DNA of 49,629 nucleotides from a virus, in the IMG/VR virus record IMGVR_UViG_3300035698_001683, positions 1-49,629 of that record; one strand, written 5' to 3'. The stretch's first letter is position 1; each line of letters starts with the position of its first letter. Below, piece after piece: positions 42,557-49,629 of the stretch. Below the pieces are notes generated by a model, which saw only the letters and a list, made by a program, of their open reading frames with translations, searched no databases and was not told where the DNA came from. Made by a program: the position numbers and the translations under genes.

Positions 42557-43171
42557 ATGATATCAAGACCTCTCGATAAACTACTAGATATCTTAGTCCC
42601 GCAATACCAAGACTCTACGAATTTCATAGAGTACTTAACTATATTCTCTGAGCAAATGCAAGAGATACATATAGCATTAGAAGAAACAAAGACTGAGAGA
42701 TATCTAGAAAACGCTATAGGTGAGCAGTTAGAAACTATAGGCATCATAGTAGGATTGAAAAGAGGGACATTCCTAACAGCAGGGGGAGTCTATTTTGGAT
42801 TCACCACTGTGATAGGGGCATCACCTTTCGGAACTTCAAGTGTAGTTGAAACATCAGGCTTCTTTAAATCTATATCAGATCCTGAGCATACTTCTACATT
42901 GTTAGGAGACGCAGAATACAAAAGCCATATAGAAGCTAAGATAATAAAGAACTTCAAGTCAATAACGGTAGAAACTACTATAGAAGTAGTAAGGGCAGTA
43001 TTAGGAAGTGTAGAAGTACACCTAACTGAGAGCACATTGGCTTTCAACGTAGACTTCCCATTTGCTCTAACCTCTGACCAGAAGCTACTTATATCAACTC
43101 CAGGAGTAGTACCAAAACCTTTAGGTATTAATGTAACATTCTCTGATACTTCAGGTCCATTCGTAAATTAG
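42557..43171 (+). CDS. DUF2612 baseplate protein (gpI-like)
   Basis: This 204-residue protein has RPLDKLLDILVPQYQDS, ENAIGEQLETIGIIVGLKR and AEYKSHIEAKIIKNFKSIT, characteristic of DUF2612/tail-protein-I-type baseplate components. It attaches the baseplate to tail fibres. Confidence 0.85.
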   Translation: MISRPLDKLLDILVPQYQDSTNFIEYLTIFSEQMQEIHIALEETKTERYLENAIGEQLETIGIIVGLKRGTFLTAGGVYFGFTTVIGASPFGTSSVVETSGFFKSISDPEHTSTLLGDAEYKSHIEAKIIKNFKSITVETTIEVVRAVLGSVEVHLTESTLAFNVDFPFALTSDQKLLISTPGVVPKPLGINVTFSDTSGPFVN

Positions 43172-43180
43172 GAAAAGATA

Positions 43181-43675
43181 ATGGCACAAAAACAATTAAC
43201 AGACTGGGCACTTAGTGACATCCCTGATATAGGGAACGGAGACCCGAATAAACAAACTATCAGTGCTACACTAAAGACTGATGGTTGGGGTGCAGTTACC
43301 CCAGACCTGCAAGACATGAATCAAATCCTTCACCTGCTATCCCACTACTCAAGAAAAAATAATGAATTTATCTTAAGAGCTAGTGGCTACGAGGCGGAAG
43401 CAGGGGAGATGGTAGTTGCAGATAACTCCGCAGGAGTACCAACAATAGATTTACCTGCGTCTCCCTTAAATGGGCAGTGGGTAGTTATCACAGGGGCAAC
43501 ATTGTACTCAACAAACTTAGTTATCGTAGATGGGAATGGCAATGATATAATGATCTTAGCAGACCAATCGATAAATTTAAATATAAACAACAGCATATTC
43601 CTGTTCTACTGGGATAACGCCAATTCCATGTGGAAAATAAATCTATATGGAGCAACAGGAAGGGTACAAATATGA
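43181..43675 (+). CDS. Tail appendage adaptor protein
   Basis: This 164-residue protein has an N-terminal LTDWALSDIPDIGNGDPNKQTIS and a beta-rich remainder, like adaptor proteins that link baseplate and fibre. Overlaps the next gene by four bases. Family by position. Confidence 0.65.
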   Translation: MAQKQLTDWALSDIPDIGNGDPNKQTISATLKTDGWGAVTPDLQDMNQILHLLSHYSRKNNEFILRASGYEAEAGEMVVADNSAGVPTIDLPASPLNGQWVVITGATLYSTNLVIVDGNGNDIMILADQSINLNINNSIFLFYWDNANSMWKINLYGATGRVQI

Positions 43676-45870
43676 GTGATGCAAGTGAATTCTTCGCTGG
43701 TACAGGTGGGATGGCAATAGGGGACTACCAAGTTACAGAACGTGTAGACCTAATGCTCCCTGCTTACGGGCAAGATATCAACAACTACGGTTACAACGAA
43801 TTAGAACCAGTAATCCCACTAAGCAATAAAGTTGGAGACGTAAAATCAATCGCAAATTCTTCACTTAGCAGAGCTTTCTGCGTGGTATCCAGTGGGGAAC
43901 TAGGGTATCGAGGTGAAGACGGGCAAGGGACTATTCATAGAGTAGATTTTGTTACAGGTTTAGCCACTACAGTAGAAACAAGTGCAGGGGCTTCAAGCGG
44001 GTTCTTTGACGCGTGTTGCTCTGATATCGGAGACAAGATATTCGTAGTAGGCGCATCAGGGGCTACAACTCTCTCGATGAGTGTATCCGTAGATGGAGGA
44101 GTTACATGGGCAGATGTAACAATATTCAACTCAGGATTCGCGAACCTAGGTTCGCCTTCTGCTGCGAACAAAGTGCCGTTAGTCTCTATAGAATGTAACC
44201 CTCGAGGGGATACAATAAGAGTAACAATGCATGGAACAGATACGAACTCTACAGTGGTATACGAGTCTACAGACTCAGGCGCGACTATGGGAGAAGTACT
44301 AACTCCAAGACAAACTCTAACCGCAGCAAAGACCACTGGGGCATCTGCTGTCTCCAAAAACATGGAAACCACAGTAATCCTAAGTGCAACCCAGCTTTAC
44401 ATAAGTGAGAACGGCACAGGGGTCTTAACGAATACAGCGACAAATTTCCCTACCACGATGTCCTCTAATCTAAGAGTGGCAATATCAGATGACGGGGTAA
44501 CAATATGCGTCTATGATATTACAAGTCCAACTCCCGGACGAGTTACACTATATGTAACTAAGGACGGTGGGACACTATGGAGAGAAGTGAACCTCTCAAT
44601 TGCGAAGATAGGAGTGGGTACTGTCCCCATAGCCGCAAGCTTCGATGCTAACAACAACGACATAGTATTCGTGATTGTAGGGACGACAGGTGAAATTTAT
44701 GAAGTGGACTTAGACTTACTCAGTATAAAGATTATAGGTTCCGCAGAAGTAAATCTAAACCCTGCAATAAGCATACAGTCAGACTTCAAAACAAATGGGG
44801 CAGGTCACGTATTCGGAATAAGTGACCCGATAACCCAAGAGGTAAACATGAACATAGATATAACCAACGGCAAAATCTTATTAAATACCATCGGGGACAC
44901 GAAACCTCTAAAGGTATACGCAGGGGGCCAGTCAAAAGGATTAGGATTTAGTTGGAAGCAAGTTACATCCCCAATAAACACGGACATAAGAAACACTTAT
45001 GTGTCAGATGACAAAACTGTAATTGTTATGTGTGGTTTTGGGGGCGTTGGAGTATACTCTACAGATTCTGGAGTAACATTCAACAAGAGCGCGGACACCG
45101 CAGGTTCATTCTCTGCAGATGGAGCATCAGATTCCTCAGTAATCTTAACCTCAAGCCAAGGCAAAGTCTACAGGTCTGTGAATGATGGAGTGAACTGGGC
45201 AGCAGTCGCAGGGCTAAGTGACACTGGAGTGACAACAGCAGATAATTACCATGCTTGTTCTTGTATCCTAAGTGGCGGCACCTTTATCGTAGGCTCAAGA
45301 AACGGAAACCTAGATATCTCCACAGACTCTGGAGCCAACTTCACATTACTGACTACCCCATTCAGCCTATCTACTGACACCCAGATACGTTCAGCAATTA
45401 TCGCGAAAGGCGATGATCAGATAATGTTTGTAGGCAACATGGGTGGGAAGATAAAGCGGACTATAAACGGGGGAACCACCTTTGTAGACCCTACAACGCC
45501 TCCTGTGGTAAGCGTAAGCAACGACATAGTGTATGATCTGGCATGCTCCTCCAATGGGGCAACAGTCCTAGCTATAATAGATAGCCAAGTATTCAGGTCC
45601 TCCGATACTGGAGACACTTGGATAGAAGTGGCTGTAGGGTTTTCAAAATCTCCTTACAGAGAGATAACTATCTCAACAGATGGGTTAACTGTGTTCGTAA
45701 CAAACAACGACGGATTGCTTCTACGCTCTTTCGATGGTGGAGTTACTTTCCAAAAGACGGATGTCCAATGGGAAAACACTAGAAGAAAAGCAAGAGGTAT
45801 TAGACTAGCCCCTGATGGGAGTATCGCATTTAATGCTACTGACGATGGGCTAATATACAAAACAACATAG
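43672..45870 (+). CDS. Asp-box (BNR) beta-propeller tail protein
   Basis: This protein has 732 residues from ATG 43672 after AGGAAGGG (the GTG at 43630 lies in the previous gene). It contains about nine Asp-box repeats of the form SxDxGxTW: SVDGGVTW, STDSGATM, TKDGGTLW, STDSGVTF, SVNDGVNW, STDSGANF, TINGGTTF, SSDTGDTW, SFDGGVTF. This predicts one or two beta-propellers as in sialidases and photosystem-stability-factor-like folds. Likely a receptor-binding or glycan-processing tail component; catalytic sialidase residues were not identified. Confidence 0.8.
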   Translation: MSDASEFFAGTGGMAIGDYQVTERVDLMLPAYGQDINNYGYNELEPVIPLSNKVGDVKSIANSSLSRAFCVVSSGELGYRGEDGQGTIHRVDFVTGLATTVETSAGASSGFFDACCSDIGDKIFVVGASGATTLSMSVSVDGGVTWADVTIFNSGFANLGSPSAANKVPLVSIECNPRGDTIRVTMHGTDTNSTVVYESTDSGATMGEVLTPRQTLTAAKTTGASAVSKNMETTVILSATQLYISENGTGVLTNTATNFPTTMSSNLRVAISDDGVTICVYDITSPTPGRVTLYVTKDGGTLWREVNLSIAKIGVGTVPIAASFDANNNDIVFVIVGTTGEIYEVDLDLLSIKIIGSAEVNLNPAISIQSDFKTNGAGHVFGISDPITQEVNMNIDITNGKILLNTIGDTKPLKVYAGGQSKGLGFSWKQVTSPINTDIRNTYVSDDKTVIVMCGFGGVGVYSTDSGVTFNKSADTAGSFSADGASDSSVILTSSQGKVYRSVNDGVNWAAVAGLSDTGVTTADNYHACSCILSGGTFIVGSRNGNLDISTDSGANFTLLTTPFSLSTDTQIRSAIIAKGDDQIMFVGNMGGKIKRTINGGTTFVDPTTPPVVSVSNDIVYDLACSSNGATVLAIIDSQVFRSSDTGDTWIEVAVGFSKSPYREITISTDGLTVFVTNNDGLLLRSFDGGVTFQKTDVQWENTRRKARGIRLAPDGSIAFNATDDGLIYKTT

Positions 45871-45879
45871 AGAAATGAA

Positions 45880-46755
45880 ATGAGACGAATTGAATATTTA
45901 ATAATAGCAGTACTAATGTTAAGTGGTTGTGGGGGTGGCAATGAAGCCCCACCAGTAACTCCACCACCAGTAGTAATAGTACAACCAGACTTCGTAGAAG
46001 TTTTACCTGAATGGGAATGGCGTACGGATTACTATGGAATACTTACCAGACTAAACGAGAACTCTTGGGATATGCTTTCTCACACCGTTGACAATCCAAC
46101 ATGTGAAAGATCATTGTACCACGGATGCAAGAAAGTAGGAGTGCATTACTTCTATGATGGGAATCACACTCCAGGGAGAGAAAGGAAGACTACTTTTGAA
46201 TTCACTGTAAACAAGTGGAATTACGATGACGCTCCCTACCACGTGATTATATTCCAAAATCACTTTCTTCGAGACCCATTAGACTTGTATGGTCACCCTT
46301 ACACAACTCTAAAGTTGAAAGCGTGGAGAGGTGTTTCTATAGCCGCGTATAACAACAGATGGCAATGGGATTATGATTATAATAACCCCTACAACGATGT
46401 TGACCCTGCCGACAATTTACACCAGCACCCAGAAGACGAGTGGACAGGGCAAAAGCAATTAGAAATAGGGCAAGTTTACCAGATAGAAATTATCATGACA
46501 GACGGGCTAACTCCGGAAACTGGGGAAGTAATTATACACGTAGATGGAGAATTACTCAGTCACGCGAAATACCAAACCAAGCCTGTGGTATCCTTAGGGG
46601 TGAACAGTGATTGGGTCGGGATGTACTCACACAGGGATTACAATCCGGAGGTGAATACTTGCGTTGAAGTAACTGGGCAGATTGAGCAAATATGCAAAGC
46701 TACTGGTGTAACATATGCGAATTACAGAGTATTCGAAAGGGTAGTAACGGAGTAA
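45880..46755 (+). CDS. Phage-encoded lipoprotein
   Basis: This 291-residue protein has a lipoprotein signal (MRRIEYLIIAVLMLSGC, acylated Cys17), a Pro-rich linker (APPVTPPPVV) and an aromatic-rich beta domain with IIFQNHF, TTLKLKAWRG and YQIEIIMTDG that looks like a concanavalin/jelly-roll fold related to polysaccharide lyases. Residue +2 is Gly, so outer-membrane sorting is expected in Gram-negatives. It could block receptors or modify surface glycans of infected cells; binding and catalysis are unproven. It sits between tail and lysis genes. Confidence 0.7.
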   Translation: MRRIEYLIIAVLMLSGCGGGNEAPPVTPPPVVIVQPDFVEVLPEWEWRTDYYGILTRLNENSWDMLSHTVDNPTCERSLYHGCKKVGVHYFYDGNHTPGRERKTTFEFTVNKWNYDDAPYHVIIFQNHFLRDPLDLYGHPYTTLKLKAWRGVSIAAYNNRWQWDYDYNNPYNDVDPADNLHQHPEDEWTGQKQLEIGQVYQIEIIMTDGLTPETGEVIIHVDGELLSHAKYQTKPVVSLGVNSDWVGMYSHRDYNPEVNTCVEVTGQIEQICKATGVTYANYRVFERVVTE

Positions 46756-46757
46756 AT

Positions 46758-47204
46758 ATGTTTAGATTGTCCGAGAAATCAAAGGAAAGGAGGGAAGGCG
46801 TCGACCCACGTCTAATTGAAATAGACGATTTGGCAATACAACTCACTCTAATAGACTATGGGCACCCCGCAGATGCAGGTGTAAGGACAGCAAGTCGACA
46901 ATACGAATTATACGAAGATAAGAAATCTAAATGCGATGGCTATATCAAAAGAAGTAACCATCAACCTAGTGACGATGGCTACGGCAAAGCACTAGATTTC
47001 TACGCGTTTGTAAACGGCAAGGCTAGCTGGGAGTTAGATCACCTAACAATAGTAGCCTGTGCCTATTTACAAGCCGCAGGACTCTTGGAGTATAAAATAA
47101 AATGGGGTGGATTCTGGCAACGGAAAACCCCGAGATATATAAACGGAATACCCTATGGGTGGGATGCTCCGCATATAGAACTTACAGAAGACACTTACAT
47201 TTAA
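46758..47204 (+). CDS. Endolysin, M15-type peptidase (VanY/L-Ala-D-Glu peptidase-like)
   Basis: This protein has 148 residues from ATG 46758; the frame reaches back to 46692 inside the lipoprotein gene without a ribosome-binding site. Zinc-peptidase motifs: GVRTASRQYELY, SNHQPSDDGYGKALDF (SxHxxGxAxD-like) and DAPHIEL with the last His. Cuts peptidoglycan peptides to release phage. The SNHQP...GKALD spacing is longer than in the standard motif. No signal peptide, so it depends on the adjacent holin. Confidence 0.85.
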   Translation: MFRLSEKSKERREGVDPRLIEIDDLAIQLTLIDYGHPADAGVRTASRQYELYEDKKSKCDGYIKRSNHQPSDDGYGKALDFYAFVNGKASWELDHLTIVACAYLQAAGLLEYKIKWGGFWQRKTPRYINGIPYGWDAPHIELTEDTYI

Positions 47205-47213
47205 GGAAATAAT

Positions 47214-47576
47214 ATGAGTTGGTTGGCAAGTTTATTTAGTAGCGGTCTAGTTAAGTCCGTGGAAACCATAGCGTCTGAATGGATTGAGACAGATATGGAA
47301 TCGGCAGAAGCCAAAGTCCTTATGGTTAAAACACTAGACCCTAATGGGTTGATGCGAAGAGACTTATCCAACAGAGTTACTAATCTCTATACATTATACA
47401 TAGGAGTCACCCTAGTACTGTTAATTTGCGAAAGCTTCGGCATAGGAGACCCTGCAGGGATAGCCGTTGCCACCAGTAAGGTGAGTGAATTATTCTTACC
47501 TATTACAACTCTCTTTGGTGTGATTGTTAGCGCAAGCTTTGGTGTCAACTACGCCAATGTGGCAAAGGGTAAATAA
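47214..47576 (+). CDS. Holin
   Basis: This 120-residue protein has an N-terminal amphipathic part, two hydrophobic segments (LYTLYIGVTLVLLICESF and LFLPITTLFGVIVSASFGV) and a basic end. It is similar to 3TM-type phage holins in length and location. Next to the endolysin, so it likely forms the inner-membrane lesion. Confidence 0.75.
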   Translation: MSWLASLFSSGLVKSVETIASEWIETDMESAEAKVLMVKTLDPNGLMRRDLSNRVTNLYTLYIGVTLVLLICESFGIGDPAGIAVATSKVSELFLPITTLFGVIVSASFGVNYANVAKGK

Positions 47577-47601
47577 TTTCAATTACAATTAAGGAAACAA
47601 A

Positions 47602-47862
47602 ATGACATTATCACAATGGAAAGCAGAATTTATACTAGCCCTACAGCAGAAGAAACTATGGGTAGCCCCAGCAGCAGCAAGGTATATCTCTAATCCCAAA
47701 CTAGCAGGGACTAAAAAGAAATATATTATAGGAGTTAAGGCTTTTTTACTAGGGCATGACTTACCTGAAGAACTAGCTAAGTTCACTGAAGCAGCTGAAG
47801 ATGCCCCTAAGGTAGCAGCTAAGAAAGATACCAAAAGCGCAAAGGCAAAGAAAGATAAATAA
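47602..47862 (+). CDS. Lysine-rich small protein
   Basis: This 86-residue protein has a helical N-terminal domain and a Lys/Ala-rich tail (KVAAKKDTKSAKAKKDK), similar to histone-like or DNA-binding tails. RBS AAGGAAAC. Function unknown. Confidence 0.55.
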   Translation: MTLSQWKAEFILALQQKKLWVAPAAARYISNPKLAGTKKKYIIGVKAFLLGHDLPEELAKFTEAAEDAPKVAAKKDTKSAKAKKDK

Positions 47863-47871
47863 GGAATAATT

Positions 47872-48228
47872 ATGTCCCATGATACAGGCAAGAGAACATT
47901 TCTACAACTAGAGAGTGTTCAAGGCGAAAGGTTAGAAGTAATATTTGATATCTTAGAAGCTGATGGAGTTACACAATTACCATTAGACGAGTATAACTTC
48001 TTAGGAAGTGTGATGGAAGATTTCAATGATGTCCCTGTCGTCCAGTTCGCTTTTAGAGAGAATGAAGACTGTGGTGTAGTGTGGGAAGCTTATATTACTG
48101 GTGCACAATCAGGTGCGCTAAGTGCCAAAGAGTACAAATATGAAATTAGAATGACTCACAAGTCCGATGGAGAACCAGAGACACTGTTCTACGGAACTTG
48201 GGAACTATTAAAGACTAGACTGGGATAA
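47872..48228 (+). CDS. Hypothetical virion-type protein
   Basis: This 118-residue beta-rich protein (LEVIFDILEADGVTQLPLDEYNFLG) has the same length and general layout as the protein at 836-1192 and may be a fibre- or baseplate-associated Ig-like domain. RBS AAGGAATAATT. Confidence 0.55.
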   Translation: MSHDTGKRTFLQLESVQGERLEVIFDILEADGVTQLPLDEYNFLGSVMEDFNDVPVVQFAFRENEDCGVVWEAYITGAQSGALSAKEYKYEIRMTHKSDGEPETLFYGTWELLKTRLG

Positions 48229-48230
48229 AT

Positions 48231-48338
48231 ATGAACGTACAAGTAGCAGAATCGATAAGGGTTAAAAGATTCCCTCATCCACAGTTTACTGTAAGATTAC
48301 ATATCAAGGTAAGAAAGTTCACAATAATAAATGCCTAA
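48231..48338 (+). CDS. Tiny ORF, 35 residues
   Basis: ATG 48231 lies two bases after the preceding stop. Basic, strand-rich product (SIRVKRFPHPQFTVRLHIKVRKF). Fills the gap between two genes. No family recognised. Confidence 0.4.
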   Translation: MNVQVAESIRVKRFPHPQFTVRLHIKVRKFTIINA

Positions 48339-48355
48339 AGGGAACAATATACGTG

Positions 48356-48706
48356 ATGAGCGAAGTATCAGTAGAACAATGGTTCGGGATGGCAGGAGCG
48401 ATAGTAATAATTGTAACAGCAATTGTAGCAGTACCCGTCTGGATTAACAACAAGCTAACTAAGACAAGAGATCACTTCTTCTCGCAGCTAGCCAAAACCA
48501 CGGCAACTCATAGCGAGACGTCAGGGAGGGTAGGTATCTTGGAAGTACAGCAGGTCGCAGGAAGTAAAAGACTAGATGAAATAGGCAGAGAGGTTAGCTC
48601 AGTAAAAGAGAGTTTAGCTGAAATGAAACTTAAAAATCAAGAGAATCACCTGACAATAATCGGAGCTATCACAAGTATCAAAGTAAGCCGCGAAACTGGC
48701 GACTAA
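48356..48706 (+). CDS. Membrane-anchored coiled-coil protein (possible spanin-like)
   Basis: This 116-residue protein has an N-terminal membrane helix (WFGMAGAIVIIVTAIVAVPVW) followed by a charged coiled coil (VGILEVQQVAGSKRLDEIGREVSSVKESLAEMK). This fits an inner-membrane i-spanin or a holin/antiholin accessory; no matching outer spanin lipoprotein was found overlapping it. ATG 48356 after AAAGGGAACA; GTG 48353 is an alternative. Confidence 0.6.
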   Translation: MSEVSVEQWFGMAGAIVIIVTAIVAVPVWINNKLTKTRDHFFSQLAKTTATHSETSGRVGILEVQQVAGSKRLDEIGREVSSVKESLAEMKLKNQENHLTIIGAITSIKVSRETGD

Positions 48707-48888
48707 CATACTAAACTGGCAACAGGGGCGAAACGCGCCTCACACCGATAATCTCGGGAGCTTGAAAAATAACGCCTCAGAGAGCGACACTCTGACACAC
48801 ACAGACACGGCTCAGAGAGCCATACAGCGCATAGGGTGTAGACGATGTCCTACAACAGCGACTAGCAAACAAAAAAGAGATAAGTAAT
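48707..48888 (+). ncRNA. Region E: hairpin-rich leader before the PKD/beta-helix gene
   Basis: No ORF. Stems: GGGGCG/CGCCTC (48725-48741, one G.T), TCAGAG/CTCTGA (48777-48795), GGCTC-AGA-GAGCC (48809-48821) and TGTAGAC-GAT-GTC-C-TACA (48837-48854). Four stems in 180 bases directly upstream of a gene suggest a structured 5' leader or a small RNA. No T-tract is seen. Confidence 0.45.
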
Positions 48889-49629
48889 ATGAAATTTTTA
48901 AGATATATACTGCTGTTAATTTCGTGTACAATCATGCATGGCGACGGAACAGTCACTATAACGGGAGGCGCAAGTTGCCAGCCTAATCAAATAGGTCCAA
49001 CTCTGATAGAAGTGCCACTGGGATGTACAGTAGTCTTAGGTGGAGCAAACTTCAATGTAGCCCCAGTTGCTGGAGTAGCTGCAGACTTCTCCGCAGTAGA
49101 AGGTACTACAGTGTCCTTAGTAGGAACTACTAGTACTGACTCAGATGGGACAATAGACTCCTATATATGGGAACAGGGGGGTGGGACTCCCGCAATAGCA
49201 CTAACTAATGCCAATACTGCGACAGCAACCTTTACAGCGCCTGCTGCAGGCGCGACCTTAACCTTCTTCCTAATAGTAGTAGATAATGATGGAGTTGGTA
49301 ACTTAGGAGAAATAACAGTAACAACAGTAGCAACCACTAGTCAAACTGTATTCACCTACTACGTGGCAGATTGCCAAGCTGGAAATGATGCTGATTGTGT
49401 AGCTGGGGATGATTCGAATGATGGGCTATCTAAAGCAAATGCATGGAAAACATACGATAAAGCCCGCTTACAATTCTCTAGCTTGGCTGATGGGGAATCC
49501 ATTGGTTTCGCCAAAGGCGGCTCCTTCCTAGTTGACGGTTCTGATGATAGATGGACAAACCAAAACTCTACAGCTGGAACTGGGGTGACTATCGGGAGCT
49601 ACACCCCAACTTGGGCTAGTGGTGATGAA
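48889..49629 (+). CDS. Secreted PKD / beta-helix protein, N-terminal part (3' end outside window)
   Basis: 247 codons are visible and the frame is open at the window end. An N-terminal signal with a lipobox-like LISC (Cys13) is followed by a PKD/Ig-like domain (ADFSAVEGTTVSLVG, DSDGTIDSYIWEQ, AAGATLTFFLIVVDNDG) and then YYVADCQAGNDADC and DDSNDGLSKANAWKT, the usual start of a right-handed beta-helix as in pectate-lyase-like depolymerases. The reading frame is in phase with that at window base 1. It could be a surface depolymerase or a fibre with unusual export signal. Confidence 0.65.
   Translation, partial: MKFLRYILLLISCTIMHGDGTVTITGGASCQPNQIGPTLIEVPLGCTVVLGGANFNVAPVAGVAADFSAVEGTTVSLVGTTSTDSDGTIDSYIWEQGGGTPAIALTNANTATATFTAPAAGATLTFFLIVVDNDGVGNLGEITVTTVATTSQTVFTYYVADCQAGNDADCVAGDDSNDGLSKANAWKTYDKARLQFSSLADGESIGFAKGGSFLVDGSDDRWTNQNSTAGTGVTIGSYTPTWASGDE

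Noticed and set aside
1-49629. CRISPR array, integrase, transposase or lysogeny module
   Set aside because: No regular spaced repeats and no recombinase or repressor-like protein seen on either strand.

Overview
This window is a tailed-bacteriophage genome segment with every convincing gene on the + strand. The virion genes are those of a contractile-tailed phage (myovirus): a DUF3383-type sheath, a tube protein, tape-measure chaperones made by a -1 frameshift, a gp138-like spike, W/J-type baseplate proteins and a DUF2612 protein. The replication genes are T7-like: a single-subunit RNA polymerase, a primase-helicase, a family A DNA polymerase, a single-stranded-DNA-binding protein, a FEN-type exonuclease and an ATP-dependent ligase. 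A myovirus with its own T7-like RNA polymerase matches the family Chaseviridae, lytic phages of Gammaproteobacteria whose RNA-polymerase promoters were, to my knowledge, not defined. No integrase, repressor or other lysogeny gene is visible. The host is not directly identifiable.

Layout. 1-1192: end of a repeat-bearing tail-fibre gene plus two small structural genes. 1193-2664: a gene-free hairpin region and a string of tiny membrane or zinc-ribbon genes ending in a terminator with an 18-T tract. 2669-5855: a 337-residue unknown and the RNA polymerase. 5856-6986: a gene-free, hairpin-rich stretch of 1.1 kb. 6987-11557: small genes of mostly unknown function, including a second SSB-like protein ending in DDIPF. 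11582-14571: terminator, structured leader, small gene, primase-helicase and a second large untranslated region (about 630 nt) ending in an intrinsic terminator. 14602-23926: DNA polymerase, SSB, exonuclease, HNH protein, HD nucleotidase, ligase, dNMP kinase and a B12-dependent class II ribonucleotide reductase. 23936-34529: packaging, capsid, neck, sheath, tube and chaperones. 34538-43171: tape measure and baseplate. 43181-49629: tail appendages, two lipobox proteins, endolysin, holin and a PKD/beta-helix protein cut by the window end. Both window ends fall inside open frames in the same phase, so the window may be a circular genome broken in its fibre region, with or without missing sequence.

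How it works together: host RNA polymerase presumably transcribes the region ahead of the phage RNA polymerase, which then serves the single-direction middle and late genes. RNR, dNMP kinase and HD nucleotidase supply and balance dNTPs for the T7-like replisome. The most unusual points are a lambda-exonuclease-like nuclease domain embedded in the tape-measure protein, several untranslated hairpin-rich regions that look like large structured RNAs, a covarying hairpin motif present three times, and two SSB-like proteins.
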